Assembly: GCF_025997855.1 (NCBI RefSeq)
Contig: NZ_AP026562.1
Span: forward strand, 1-64,000
Length of the DNA: 64,000 bases
Source of the DNA: Deinococcus aetherius
GTDB taxonomy: Bacteria > Deinococcota > Deinococci > Deinococcales > Deinococcaceae
Reading direction: 5' to 3'
Shown: piece by piece, positions 17,058 through 25,063 of the stretch
How the letters are laid out: the number at the start of each line of letters is the position of its first letter
How positions within the stretch are numbered: the first letter of the stretch is position 1
The notes under the pieces: model-generated
Seen by the model: only the letters and a program-made list of their open reading frames with translations
Told to the model about the DNA's origin: nothing
The model's database searches: none
Translations under genes and position numbers: made by a program

Positions 17058-17632
17058 ACGGCTGGAGGCGGGTGGGGCTCTGCGCGCCCGAACGGGAGGA
17101 CGAGGTCACCCGCTTCAGGGGGCGTCACGCTGGCGACGAGCCGCTCCACGCTGAAGGGCAGCCCCCGGCAGAACATCCTCGGCACCGCGAGTGCCCGGCG
17201 TGCGCGGAGCGGCTGTTCCGCCGCCAGCAAGAGCAAGTGCGGCCCCACCGTCCCAGCTTCGAGCAGCCGGAGGTGTTCACGGCCCACCTCACCGACTTCC
17301 TAACCCGGGGGGAGGGGCCTCCGGCGCGTTCGCGGGCGCGGCCTCACGAACCGGCTCACCGGGGTCCACCTCACACGGGGGAAGTTCTGCGAGCAGCCCC
17401 TCAACAGGTTGAAGGCCGGTTCCCGGGGTCGTCCCCGCCGAACGAACTCGGTGAGGTGGGGGGCCGCCCCTCAACGGGTGGGGCCACCGCCGTGAGGCTC
17501 AGGCGGGAACTTCGGCAGCCCGCTCGCGCCGAATCGGAAGCGGCGTACGGCGTCGTCGGGGCGACGGGCAGGTAGACCAGACCCCGCCACTCCCTTCGGG
17601 TGGGCGGGGCCGGAGTCGTGGAGCGCCTGCCC
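17058..17632. other. 575-base gap without a convincing gene
   Basis: The minus strand at 17287-17045 has an 80-codon ORF containing HLRLLEAGTVGPHLLLLAAEQ and MFCRGLPFSVERLVASV, which resembles a shortened response-regulator receiver end (KPFSxExLxxxV) lacking its phospho-Asp region. It may be gene debris. A hairpin near 17582-17609 lies at the end of the next minus-strand gene. I see nothing else. Confidence 0.4.
17582..17609 (-). terminator. Possible terminator after the 17633 gene
   Basis: CCCCGCC (17582-17588) pairs with GGCGGGG (17603-17609) around a CCCTTCGGG-type apex, 24 bases after the stop of the binding-protein gene. There is no T-run, so the call is weak. Confidence 0.4.
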
Positions 17633-18424
17633 CTAGTAGGTCGAGCAGCGGACGTTCTGCGGAAAGTACGCTCCCGACAGCTTGTCGTAGGCGCCACTCT
17701 CGACCAGGGTCTGTAGCGTCTTGTTGAACGCCTTTCGCAGGCCACCGTCCTCCAGGCGGACGACCGCCCCGAACCGGGTGTCCCAGAGGGGATAGCTCAT
17801 CTTGAGCCCGGCCTTGGGGTAGACGAACGTGGCTTCGAGGGCCGCGAGCTTGTCCACGATGGCGACGTCGGCGGTCTTGTAGATCAGCGTCAGCACGGTG
17901 GACGCCGCGTCCTGCTGCACGTTGGAACTCTTGTCGAGGGCCAGGCGCTTGAGGTAGTCGAAGTACGCCTTGCCGGGCTGAACGGCGATCCTCTTGCCGA
18001 GGAGCCCGGTGCTGTTCCGAACGGCGGCTCCCCGCGACAGGATGACGGCGCCGCTACAGTAGTAGGGATTGGTCGAGGTGAGGCCCGCCTCCGCGCCGAG
18101 GGTGAGCGTCTCGTTCTGGGGCAGGAGCAGGTCGATTCTGCTGCTCCGGAGGTCCTGCCCGAAGGTGGCCGGGCTCGTGCGAACCCACGCGACCTTGACC
18201 CCCAATTTCCGCGCGAAGCGGCCGATCAGGTCCACCTCCAGCCCGGTTCGCCCGCCGCCCCGCACCGCGTTGAGCCGGGGCGTGTCCCTGAGGATGCCGA
18301 CCCGCAGGGTGCCGTTCCTGACGATTTCGGGCAGGTCCCGCGCCCCGGCCGTTCCCGCCGCTCCCAGGAGGGTGAGGCCGCAGAGCAGGGCCAGGGGACG
18401 ATGCACGCGCGTGGACGCCCTCAC
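17633..18424 (-). CDS. Periplasmic amino-acid-type (family 3) substrate-binding protein
   Basis: 263 residues. The signal peptide ends near GTAGARDLPE; then NGTLRVGILRDTPRLNAV...TGLEVDLIGRFARKLGVKVAWVRTSP and GKRIAVQPGKAYFDYLKRL match SBP_bac_3 proteins that bind amino acids or similar small polar molecules. The C-terminus (SGAYFPQNVRCSTY) carries an extra Cys. The GTG start is directly after the stop of the sugar-type binding protein (18426), so both are co-translated. No permease or ATPase genes are adjacent, which is odd for a transporter protein; it could be a sensor or use transporters encoded elsewhere. Confidence 0.8.
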   Translation of the reverse strand: MRASTRVHRPLALLCGLTLLGAAGTAGARDLPEIVRNGTLRVGILRDTPRLNAVRGGGRTGLEVDLIGRFARKLGVKVAWVRTSPATFGQDLRSSRIDLLLPQNETLTLGAEAGLTSTNPYYCSGAVILSRGAAVRNSTGLLGKRIAVQPGKAYFDYLKRLALDKSSNVQQDAASTVLTLIYKTADVAIVDKLAALEATFVYPKAGLKMSYPLWDTRFGAVVRLEDGGLRKAFNKTLQTLVESGAYDKLSGAYFPQNVRCSTY

Positions 18425-18425
18425 G

Positions 18426-19397
18426 TCAGTTCCCCCAGCAGTTGTTCAGGCCGAAGGCCGTGTCCTTGACCTTGAGCCCGCTCATGCTCTTGGCCGCGAT
18501 GAGATTGACGCTGGTGTCGGTGTAGCCACTGGCCTTTTTGCCGGTCTTCGTGTAGGTCATCGCCGCCTCCACACCCAGGGAGGCCATGCGCATGGGGTAC
18601 TGCTGGGAGGTGGCGGTGATCTTGCCCGCCCGCACGTCGCGCACGCCCTGGCAGCCGCCGTCCACCGAGAAGATCGCCACCTTGCCGGGGTCCCCCGCCG
18701 CCTTGATGGCCTCGTAAGCTCCGGCGGCGACGGGTTCGTTGATGGTGTAGACCACGTTGATGTCGGGGTTTTTCTTCAGGCAGTTCGCCATCGCCGTTCG
18801 GGCGAGGTCCTTGTTGCCGTTGGTGTCCTGCTGGCAGACGATGCGGGGATCGGCCGGGTCGATCCCGAAGCCCTTGAGAAAGCCGTTGTGCCGGGCGATG
18901 CCCACCGACAGCCCCGGCGCGAGGTCGAGCATGGCGACGACGGCCCGCTTGCCCCGCATCATCTCGCCCGCGTAGCGCCCGATCAGGTAGCCCGCCTTGT
19001 TGTTGTCGGTGGCGAAGATGGCGTCCACCGCCGACTTGGGGTCCGTGGTGCTGTCGAGCGCGATGACCTGCACGCCCTTGGCCCGCGCCGCCCGGATGGC
19101 GGGCACGATGCCCTGGGTGTCGGCGGGCGTGATCAGGATGGTCTTTGCGCCCGCCCGCACCATCTTCTGGATCGCGGCGACCTGCGAGTCGTTGTCGTCG
19201 TCCGCCGTGCCCGCCGCGGTCATCAGCCGCGCTCCCGCGGCCGCGGCCGACTTGCGTGCGCCCTCCTTCATCTTGACGAAAAAGGGGTTGACGTCCGTCT
19301 TGACGATCAGCCCGACGACGGCCTGGCCGTCCTTCTGGGCCTGAGTCAGGCCGGCCAGGGCCAGCAGCGTAACTCCTAAAGCGGCGCGTTTTTTCAT
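18426..19397 (-). CDS. Sugar-type (Peripla_BP_4) substrate-binding protein
   Basis: 323 residues. Signal peptide MKKRAALGVTLLALAGLTQAQ, then AVVGLIVKTDVNPFFVKMKEGARKSAAAAGARLMTAAG, the classical first lobe of RbsB/FrcB-like proteins, with ILITPADTQGIVPAIRAARAKGVQVIALDS and IGRYAGEMM later. It should bind a pentose, hexose or similar ligand outside the membrane. AAGGAGA lies before the ATG. It is co-transcribed with an amino-acid-type binding protein but with no permease or ATPase, an unusual pairing. The promoter is at 19523-19551. Confidence 0.85.
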   Translation of the reverse strand: MKKRAALGVTLLALAGLTQAQKDGQAVVGLIVKTDVNPFFVKMKEGARKSAAAAGARLMTAAGTADDDNDSQVAAIQKMVRAGAKTILITPADTQGIVPAIRAARAKGVQVIALDSTTDPKSAVDAIFATDNNKAGYLIGRYAGEMMRGKRAVVAMLDLAPGLSVGIARHNGFLKGFGIDPADPRIVCQQDTNGNKDLARTAMANCLKKNPDINVVYTINEPVAAGAYEAIKAAGDPGKVAIFSVDGGCQGVRDVRAGKITATSQQYPMRMASLGVEAAMTYTKTGKKASGYTDTSVNLIAAKSMSGLKVKDTAFGLNNCWGN

Positions 19398-19522
19398 CTG
19401 TCTTCTCCTTGTGCCGGGACGAAGCGGGGCAAGACGTCCCCGTCCGGAGCAAATGCCCGGGAAATTGACCACGGGGAAACCATGCTGTTCCCGTCGGCAC
19501 CGACCCGCCTGCCCGGGGTGTG

Positions 19523-19551
19523 AATGCAAGGTACGGACGTGACGCTGACAA
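19523..19551 (-). promoter_or_regulatory. Probable promoter of the two binding-protein genes
   Basis: Minus strand TTGTCA (19551-19546), 17 bases, TGCATT (19528-19523), about 125 bases before the ATG at 19397. The sequence GGTGTGAATGCAAGG (19517-19531), which covers the -10 region, recurs exactly at 26511-26525. Confidence 0.4.
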
Positions 19552-19852
19552 AAGTCTTTCGCTGTGACAGGCGGTGGGCCGCACGCCATTCCCGACGCCT
19601 GACAGCAGGGGCACAGCAGGAGCCGGACAAGTTGAGAACCTGTTCCTGGGTCATCCCAGCCGACCGAGCTTGTGGGGAGAGGAGAGCGCCTCTCGACCTC
19701 CGGGGCTCCCGCGATGAGGGCGACGGCCCGAACCGGCGTGGTGGTCCCGCCGCCGTCGTGGAGAACAGAGCGTTGCCGAGGCCTGGCGGCAGGGTGCTCC
19801 GGTTTTCACCGAGCGGCGGCGCGGCGTCAGGACTTGCGGTCCCGGCCCACAC

Positions 19853-19887
19853 CCCTCATCGTCATGTCATCCCCTTCCGCGTAGGGT
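19853..19887 (+). promoter_or_regulatory. Direct-repeat (BTAD-type) promoter of the decayed DUF3592 gene
   Basis: Heptamers CCCTCAT (19853-19859) and ATGTCAT (19864-19870), 11-base period, 11 bases, TAGGGT (19882-19887). It fits the shared geometry although the gene it serves is broken. Confidence 0.5.
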
Positions 19888-19911
19888 GCGCTCCGAAAGG
19901 GGAGGTCCGAC

Positions 19912-20359
19912 ATATCCATCTTCATCCGGGTCAACAGAAGGCTGCTCGTCGGCGCGGGGCTGCTCGTCACCGGGGTCATCCTCCTCGTGTCGATGTTCCA
20001 GGGCCTGCGTGAGGCCGCCGCGACGCTCTTCTGGCCGAGCGTGACGGGTACCGTCCTCCCGTCCACGGGCGAGACCGGGGGCTCGCTCTTCACGCCGCGC
20101 GTCACGTACCGCTACGAGGTGAACGGCGCGGCCCGCGAGGGGCATCTGCTTTCCCTGTCCGAGTGGTCGTCCTCGAACGAGGCGTGGGCACGCTCGGTCA
20201 GCGGGCGGTACCCGGGCCGTGCTCGAACCCGGCGTCGGGGCGGGCGGGTGGGCCTGGCTCCTGCTGCCGGGGGCGGCGGTGCTGGTCGGCGCGGCCCTGC
20301 TGCTCACGAGGGGCCGTCGTGACCGGGGCACGCCGAGGCTGCACCTCTGGCCGGAGTGA
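19912..20359 (+). pseudogene. DUF3592 membrane protein, start codon and frame both damaged
   Basis: The first frame reads a membrane segment (LLVGAGLLVTGVILLVSMF) and the DUF3592 core FWPSVTGTV...TPRVTYRYEVNGAAREG, up to SVSGRYPG near 20213. The second half is in the +1 frame: AVLEPGVGAGGWAWLLLPGAAVLVGAALLLT to a stop at 20357. The usual VxVYYDPxxP link between YP and AVLEPG is missing, so a deletion with frameshift is likely. A perfect GGGGAGG (19899-19905) is followed six bases later by ATA at 19912; no ATG, GTG or TTG is in frame there, so the start seems mutated as well. Confidence 0.65.
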
Positions 20360-20370
20360 AGGCTGGGGAG

Positions 20371-22389
20371 TCAGGCGGGCAGGGCCAGTTCGGAGGCGAG
20401 CTGCCCCCGCACCCGGGCCGCCTCGTCGAACTCCCCGGCCTCCTCGTAGGCGTCGGCGGCCTGTTCCAGATACGCGGCCGCCTCGCGCGCCTGGAAGGCG
20501 TTCCGGGCGGCCTGAGCCGCCTGGGCGAACCACGGGGCCGCCTGGCGGGGGTCGCCGCCCGACCGCCAGTGCCGCGCGACGCGGGCGGGGTGGGCCCCGT
20601 GGCCCGGCAGGGTGCGGGCGGCCGAGCGGTGCAGCAGCCGCCGGACCGCGCCGGGCAGGGCCGCGCGCACCGCCTCCGCCACGAGGTCGTGCACGAAGCG
20701 GGGGCCCCGCACGATTTGCGCCCCCTCCAGTTCCTCCCAGGCGGCGGCCGTGCCCAGCAGGGGCGCGCCGAGCGTCTGCGCCACGAGGTCGAGGTCGAAG
20801 TCGCTCTCCAGCACGGCGGCGGCGCGGGCAGCGTGCAGGGCGGGCGGCGAGAGCCGGGCGAGGCGGGAGGCGATCACCCCGCTCGCGTTGTCCGGCAGCG
20901 GCAGGGCGCTCGGCAGGTGGCCGGTGCGCGCGTGCGCCTCGTGCAGGCTGCGCGCGACCTCCAGGAGCAGCAGCGGGTTGCCGCCCGTGTAACGGCCCAG
21001 TTCGTCGGCCCCTCGGGTGCCCGGCGGCAGGTCGAGCTGGGCGACGAGCTGTTCGACCGCCCGGCCCTCCAGGGGCGCGAGTTCCACCAGCGCGACGAGG
21101 CCCGCCCCCAGCATCGCCTGCAACACGCCCTGCTGAAACTCGGTCAGCTCTCCCTGGCGGAAGATGTGGATGGTGCGGCAGGGCGCGTCCGGCCGTCCCC
21201 AGCCGAGGTGGGCGAAGATGAAGCCGCCCGCCTGGACGCTCGCCTCGTCCATGAACTGCACGTCGTCGAACACCATGCGGCGCAGCCCCCGGTTCATCGC
21301 GCCCGCGAGCGTCTCCACCTTCGCCCGCCAGAAGTGCAGCCGCTCCTCCTCGGAGGTCACCGGCGCCGGGGTCCCGCCGAGGTACGGCAGGATGCGGGAG
21401 AGTTCCCCCCGCACCCACGGCGGGAGGTCGAGGTCGGGGTAGGCCTGGAGCACCTGGCGGTATGTCCGGGCGTGGGTCGCGTACAGGAGCCCCGCGTCGC
21501 CGGGCCGCCCCTCGAAGCGCATCCCGCCGCCGTGCGCCTCCAGGAAGTCGAGGGCCAGCCGCGTCTTGCCGACGCCCGGCTCGCCCGTCAGGACGATGCC
21601 CTGCCCCCGCTCCCACGCCTCCTCCATCTGTGCCCAAGCGTCCTCGCGGCCCACGAGCGTCGGCGGGCGGGCCACGCTCCCCGGCAGGGGCGTCTCCGCC
21701 CGGGGCCGGGGCGCCGGGGTCACGCTGCGCCGGATGTCCTCCGCGAGCTGCCGGGTCTCGGGAAGCGGCTCGGTGCCGAAGTGCTCGCGCAGCCGCGCCG
21801 CCGTCTCCCCGTAGGCCCCCAGCGCGAGCGGGGCGTCTCCCAGGAGGTAGTGCAGCCGCATCTCGCGCCGCAGGGCGTCCTCCGAGGTCGGGTCGAGGTC
21901 GCGCAGGAGGTCCGTCACCGCGAGCGCCTCGCGGTACGCCCCGGCGTCCTCGTGGCGCTGCGCCTCGGCCCGCCACGCGCCCATCCTCTCGGCGTCGAGC
22001 CGCCCGCGCCACGCGAGCAGCCAGTCGGTGAACTCGGGCAACTCGGGCCACGTGCCTCCCGCGAGCAGTTCCCCGGGGCCGGGCCCCTCACGCACGTCCA
22101 CCACCACGCCGGGCCCCAACGAGAGCACGTCCCCGGCCTCCACGAGGTCCGGCCCCGCCGTGCGGGCCAGCCGCCGCAGCAGGTGGACGAGGTTGTTCCG
22201 TGCGCCCGCCTCGGGGGTGTCGGGCCACAGCAGGCCCGCGACGCGCGAGCGGGACGCGCTCCCCTCCAGCGCGAGGTACGCGAGCAGCGCGAGCGCCTTG
22301 CCCTCGCAGCGGACCTCCCCCCCGCCCGGCCGCTCCAGCCGCGCGGGTCCGAGCAGCGTGAGCCGCCAGGATTGACTTCCCTGTGCCAT
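20371..22389 (-). CDS. BTAD-AAA transcriptional activator 1 (AfsR/SARP-like)
   Basis: 672 residues. Residues about 8-95 form an OmpR-type winged helix (LALLAYLALEGSASRSRVAGLLWPD...ARNNLVHLLRRLAR); about 105-245 a bacterial transcriptional activator domain (LRDLDPTSEDALRREMRLHYLLGDAPLALGAYG); about 255-500 an AAA ATPase with Walker A GEPGVGKTR and Walker B MVFDDVQFMDEAS; the rest is helical, TPR-like. Such proteins bind direct repeats and recruit RNA polymerase, with ATP binding as input. TAGAGT lies five bases before the ATG (leaderless type), and a half-matching repeat (GACCCAT, 22429-22423) suggests possible autoregulation. Pairs with the paralogue at 22444. Confidence 0.85.
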   Translation of the reverse strand: MAQGSQSWRLTLLGPARLERPGGGEVRCEGKALALLAYLALEGSASRSRVAGLLWPDTPEAGARNNLVHLLRRLARTAGPDLVEAGDVLSLGPGVVVDVREGPGPGELLAGGTWPELPEFTDWLLAWRGRLDAERMGAWRAEAQRHEDAGAYREALAVTDLLRDLDPTSEDALRREMRLHYLLGDAPLALGAYGETAARLREHFGTEPLPETRQLAEDIRRSVTPAPRPRAETPLPGSVARPPTLVGREDAWAQMEEAWERGQGIVLTGEPGVGKTRLALDFLEAHGGGMRFEGRPGDAGLLYATHARTYRQVLQAYPDLDLPPWVRGELSRILPYLGGTPAPVTSEEERLHFWRAKVETLAGAMNRGLRRMVFDDVQFMDEASVQAGGFIFAHLGWGRPDAPCRTIHIFRQGELTEFQQGVLQAMLGAGLVALVELAPLEGRAVEQLVAQLDLPPGTRGADELGRYTGGNPLLLLEVARSLHEAHARTGHLPSALPLPDNASGVIASRLARLSPPALHAARAAAVLESDFDLDLVAQTLGAPLLGTAAAWEELEGAQIVRGPRFVHDLVAEAVRAALPGAVRRLLHRSAARTLPGHGAHPARVARHWRSGGDPRQAAPWFAQAAQAARNAFQAREAAAYLEQAADAYEEAGEFDEAARVRGQLASELALPA

Positions 22390-22443
22390 GCCCCACTCTA
22401 GCGAAGTTGAAGGTCAGGTGAGATGGGTCTAAAGGCTCTTTCC

Positions 22444-24516
22444 TCAGCCCGCCTGTCCCCGGCCCTGGGCCGCCTCCTGGGCGAGGAGCGCGGACCGTTC
22501 CCCCTCGGCGTCGCCCACCTCCCGGTAGGCGCCCAGCGCCGAGGCGTAGAAGTCCGCCGCTTCCACGTGGCGCGACGTGCCCGCCGCCGCCTCGCCCGCG
22601 CGCATGAGCCACACGGCCGCCTGCCGGAGGTCACCCGCGTTCAGCCAGTGCCGGGCCACCCGCCCGGGATGCGCCCCGTGACCGGGCAGGGTGCGCGCCG
22701 CGCTGCGTTCGAGCAGGGTGCGGACGCCCGGCGGCGTGCCGTCCAGCACCGCCTCCCGCACGAGGGCGTGGCTGAACCGCTCCCCGTGGACGACCTGCGC
22801 CCCCTCCAGTTCCTCCCAGGCCCCGGCGAGGTCGAAGAGGCTCACCCTCAGCACCTCCGCGACGAGTTCGAGCGGGGGATCTTCTCCCAGCACGGCGGCG
22901 GCGCGGGCGGCCTGGAGGGCGGGCGCGGACAGTCCCGCCAGCCGCTCGCCCGTCAGGGAGGTCACCCCACGCGCGTGGACCCGCAGCGCGTCGCCCACCG
23001 TGAAGTCGCCCGTCTGGAACATGTGCCGCAGGGCTTCGAGCAGGAACTGCGGGTTGCCCCCGGTCAGGCCGTGAAGGTCCCGCGCGAGGGTGGGCAGCGG
23101 CACCGGGGCCGCTTCCCCGAACACCTCGCCCAGCAGCTCGGCCACCGCCGCCTCGCCCAGCGGCCCGAGGTCGATGCGTACGGCCCGGCCCGCCTTCACG
23201 AGGGCGTCCTGCCGCGCCTGGGTGACGGGGGGAAGCGTGCCCCGGCGGTAGATCAGGATGTGGCGCGGCACGTCGTCCGCCGCACCCGCCCGGGAGCCCT
23301 GGGTCAGGAAGAACGCGCCGAGGTCGACGCTCGCCTCGTCGTAGTGCTGCACGTCGTCGGTGATCACCCCGGCGTACCCCGAACCCGTGAGCCGCACGAC
23401 CTCCAGGTGCGCGAGGAAGTAATTCAGCCGCGCCTGCTCGGAGTCGATGGGGGCGGGGGGCGCGCCCTTCCGGAACTCGGGCAGCACGCGCGACAGCTCG
23501 CGGCGCACCCAGGCGGGCAGCTCGACTCCGGGCGAGGCGGCGAGGCGGGCGCGGGCGTTGTGCGCCGCCGCCGCGAAGGGCACGTCCCGGGACCCCGGGT
23601 GGCCCGGCAGGTACAGCGCCCGGCCCCTGCTCGCCACGAAGTCCTGCGCGAGCCGCGTCTTGCCCACGCCCGGGTCGCCCGTCAGGTAGATGATCTGGCC
23701 CTTCTCCCACGCCGATTCCATCTGCGCCCACGCCTGGGCCCGGCCCACGAGCACGGGCGGGCGCCGCACCGCGAGCGGCAGGGCGGGGCGAGCGGCGGTC
23801 GGGGGGCCCATGACGTCCTCGCCCCGCTCGATCTCCCCGGCGAGGCGGGTCGTCGCCGCGCCCGGCTCCACCCCGAGTTCGCGCCCCAGCACCTCCCGGC
23901 AGCGGTGGTACGTCCGCAGCGCCGCCGCCCGGTCGCCCAGGCGGTAGTGCAGGCGCATCGCCTCGCGGTACGCGTCCTCCGACAGGGGGTCGAGGTCGAG
24001 CAGGCGGGTCGCCGCCGCCAGGGCGCCCACGAGGTCACCGTTCCCCTCCGCGCGGGCGAGCCGGGCCTGCAGCCGTCCCTCGCGCCGCGCCGCAAACGTC
24101 TCGCGCCAGGCGAGCAGCCAGTCGGCGAGATCGGGCCGTTCGTCGAACTCCACCCCGTCGAGCAGCTCTCCGAACGAATCGTCCCCGTCCCCGCCCGTCC
24201 CCTCCGCCTCCAGGAGCGTGCGGGCGTCCACCTCCACCCCCGGCGCGAGGCTCAGCGTGTCTCCTGCCCGCAGCAGGTCCTCCCCGCAGGTCCGGGCCAC
24301 CCGGCGCAGCAGGTGGACGAGGTTGTTGCGCGCCGCGCCCGGCTCGGTCTCCGGCCACAGCAGGGCGGCCAGGCGCGACCTCGGCGTGGGGCCCTCCAGG
24401 GCGAGGTACGTCAGCAGCGCCAGGGCGACCTTCTCGGGGCGCAGGGCCGCGCCGTCAGGGCGGATCAGCCGGGAGGTGCCGAGCACCTCCAGCCGCCAGG
24501 GCCGCGTCGGGGTCAT
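22444..24516 (-). CDS. BTAD-AAA transcriptional activator 2 (AfsR/SARP-like)
   Basis: About 690 residues, same layout as the neighbour: winged helix (WRLEVLGTSRLI...LALLTYLALEGPTPRSRLAALLWPE...ARNNLVHLLRRVAR), BTAD (LLDLDPLSEDAYREAMRLHYRLGDRAAALRTYHRC), ATPase with Walker A GDPGVGKTR and Walker B ITDDVQHYDEAS, and a helical C-terminus with the shared sequence RTLPGHGAHPGRVARHW. The ATG at 24516 is chosen by alignment with activator 1; an ATG at 24546 would add ten residues. It is 54 bases upstream of activator 1 and probably co-transcribed. Its upstream region holds the repeat site that also serves the divergent gene at 24625. Confidence 0.85.
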   Translation of the reverse strand: MTPTRPWRLEVLGTSRLIRPDGAALRPEKVALALLTYLALEGPTPRSRLAALLWPETEPGAARNNLVHLLRRVARTCGEDLLRAGDTLSLAPGVEVDARTLLEAEGTGGDGDDSFGELLDGVEFDERPDLADWLLAWRETFAARREGRLQARLARAEGNGDLVGALAAATRLLDLDPLSEDAYREAMRLHYRLGDRAAALRTYHRCREVLGRELGVEPGAATTRLAGEIERGEDVMGPPTAARPALPLAVRRPPVLVGRAQAWAQMESAWEKGQIIYLTGDPGVGKTRLAQDFVASRGRALYLPGHPGSRDVPFAAAAHNARARLAASPGVELPAWVRRELSRVLPEFRKGAPPAPIDSEQARLNYFLAHLEVVRLTGSGYAGVITDDVQHYDEASVDLGAFFLTQGSRAGAADDVPRHILIYRRGTLPPVTQARQDALVKAGRAVRIDLGPLGEAAVAELLGEVFGEAAPVPLPTLARDLHGLTGGNPQFLLEALRHMFQTGDFTVGDALRVHARGVTSLTGERLAGLSAPALQAARAAAVLGEDPPLELVAEVLRVSLFDLAGAWEELEGAQVVHGERFSHALVREAVLDGTPPGVRTLLERSAARTLPGHGAHPGRVARHWLNAGDLRQAAVWLMRAGEAAAGTSRHVEAADFYASALGAYREVGDAEGERSALLAQEAAQGRGQAG

Positions 24517-24539
24517 GTCGCCCCAGCATACCGGACCCG

Positions 24540-24574
24540 CTGCCATGCCCCGACCATCCCCCGGGAACTAGGGT
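24540..24574 (+). promoter_or_regulatory. Direct-repeat (BTAD-type) promoter of the 24625 gene
   Basis: Heptamers CTGCCAT (24540-24546) and CGACCAT (24551-24557), 11-base period, 11 bases, TAGGGT (24569-24574). It lies between the divergent activator 2 gene and the small gene at 24625, and could affect both. Confidence 0.52.
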
Positions 24575-24624
24575 GGGGCACCGTGCGGGTCGGCAGCGTC
24601 CGGGCGCCGGGCGAGGAGGTCAAC

Positions 24625-24825
24625 ATGGAAGACGACCACGGCGCATCGCTGCCCCTGCGCGACGGGCGCGTGTACGTGCTGCGCGTGTGGCACGAGGCGG
24701 AGAGCAGTACCCCCCTGCGGCAGTGGCGCGCGACCCTGCGGGAGGGCACCCACGGGGAGAAGCGGCACTTCGCCAGCATCGACGACTGCATTGAGCACCT
24801 GTACGGGGAACTCGTGCGGCGCTGA
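24625..24825 (+). CDS. Small conserved-looking protein, 66 residues
   Basis: MEDDHGASLPLRDGRVYVLR begins an alternating strand pattern that continues as VWHEAESS...RQWRATLREG...KRHFASIDDCIEHLYGELVRR. This looks like a compact beta-sheet domain with a C-terminal helix, cytoplasmic, without motifs I can name. GAGGAGGT stands seven bases before the ATG, which supports it as a real gene. It is divergent from activator 2 and sits under a direct-repeat promoter, so it is a candidate partner or target of the activator pair. No function assigned. Confidence 0.65.
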   Translation: MEDDHGASLPLRDGRVYVLRVWHEAESSTPLRQWRATLREGTHGEKRHFASIDDCIEHLYGELVRR

Positions 24826-24861
24826 GGCTGCAGCGGGGCCGACGCCGCGAAGCCGGATTCA

Positions 24862-24890
24862 CGGGGCGAGGGCGAGCTTCCCTTGCCCCG
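24862..24890 (+). terminator. Hairpin after the 24625 gene
   Basis: CGGGGCGAGGG (24862-24872) pairs with CCCTTGCCCCG (24880-24890), an 11-bp stem with one G-T pair and a 7-base loop, 37 bases after the stop. No T-run follows. Confidence 0.45.
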
Positions 24891-24975
24891 CCTCACGTCC
24901 TGAGCTTCCGGGAACGAACGACGCGCGCCCTACCCGGCTCGGCTGATTCGTCTCCTCCGTCCACGTGCGGTGAGG

Positions 24976-25010
24976 CCGCCATCCCGCCGCCACTCCGCCC
25001 TTCGTACCTT
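24976..25010 (+). promoter_or_regulatory. Direct-repeat (BTAD-type) promoter of the 25064 gene
   Basis: Heptamers CCGCCAT (24976-24982) and CCGCCAC (24987-24993), 11-base period, 11 bases, TACCTT (25005-25010). The leader is about 50 bases and carries GAAAGGA before the ATG. Confidence 0.52.
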
Positions 25011-25063
25011 CTGCCCAGACGAGGCGCCCCCCAATCCCCGCGCTTCCCGAAAGGACCCGAGCC

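Noticed and set aside
17045..17287. 80-codon ORF resembling the end of a response regulator
   Set aside because: It has a KPF-like motif but no phospho-Asp or first half, and the frame is broken upstream; it is noted as possible debris only.
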